DNA of 64,000 nucleotides from Chaetoderma sp. LZ-2023a. Taxonomy: Eukaryota > Mollusca > Caudofoveata > Chaetodermatida > Chaetodermatidae. Location of the stretch: contig CM067367.1 in NCBI GenBank assembly GCA_034401795.1, positions 50,161,363 through 50,225,362 on the forward strand. Reading direction: 5' to 3'. The notes beneath the pieces are model-generated. The model saw only the letters and a program-made list of their open reading frames with translations, made no database searches and had not been told where the DNA came from. Of this stretch, positions 63,971 to 64,000 are shown in pieces; within the stretch, counting starts at the first letter, position 1, and the number at the start of each line of letters is the position of its first letter. A program made the position numbers and the translations under genes.

Positions 63971-64000
63971 TTATCAGGTCAGCATACATGTCATGCAATC

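Noticed and set aside
1-64000. tRNA, rRNA or snRNA genes
   Set aside because: I saw no intact cloverleaf A/B-box pair or conserved rRNA segment by eye. GGTTCGATCG in R3 resembles a B box but without an A box at the right distance. A covariance-model scan would settle this.

Overview
This is eukaryotic, metazoan nuclear DNA. Most of it is AT-rich, repeat-laden intron. The one host gene I can support is the 5' three quarters of an RBCK1/HOIL-1L homologue on the + strand. I found eight coding exons (6709-6835, 12759-13005, 20270-20360, 24452-24665, 30707-30834, 50279-50445, 51776-52040, 63472-63645). All have GT..AG junctions and their phases join into one 471-codon frame. In order they encode a LUBAC-tethering-like helical motif, a ubiquitin-like domain, a low-complexity Pro/Ser/Thr linker and an NZF zinc finger. 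The RBR (RING) part must lie beyond the right edge. The repeat content (DIRS-type tyrosine-recombinase retrotransposons, Tc1 and hAT elements, and the very abundant AGCTCACCTGG...CTCTTGTT repeat) suggests a marine invertebrate. A mollusc is my best guess, but the sequence alone does not prove it.

Layout. 1-4.75 kb: a decayed DIRS-like element (gag, RT, RNase H), cut by a 775-bp insertion with a 12-bp target duplication. 4.8-6.65 kb: decayed sequence upstream of the host gene. Intron 1 (6.8-12.8 kb) carries the most unusual object. It is a 4.97-kb element (7617-12587) with hAT-like inverted termini and an 8-bp duplication. Its only large gene, on the - strand, encodes a FEN1/XPG-like PIN nuclease domain followed by a CXC-type cysteine cluster. 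Introns 2-4 (13-30.7 kb) hold several long AGCTCACCTGG repeats, a three-level nest of insertions, a 160-bp tandem array and a dead Tc1 element. Intron 5 (30.8-50.3 kb) holds an intact Tc1 element with a 341-aa transposase, a broken hAT transposase gene, two non-autonomous hAT-like elements with recognisable target duplications, and many TTAA-bounded palindromic elements. Intron 7 (52.0-63.5 kb) holds another long AGCTCACCTGG repeat and a second DIRS element (gag, RT, RNase H, tyrosine recombinase). That element is interrupted by a GTAC-flanked TIR element and truncated by another repeat.

The genes do not form an operon-like system. The host gene would act in linear ubiquitin assembly, and the rest is a stratified transposon graveyard within its introns. 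Apart from the Tc1 copy at 32621-34277, every element I examined is broken or non-autonomous. The exons show no visible damage.
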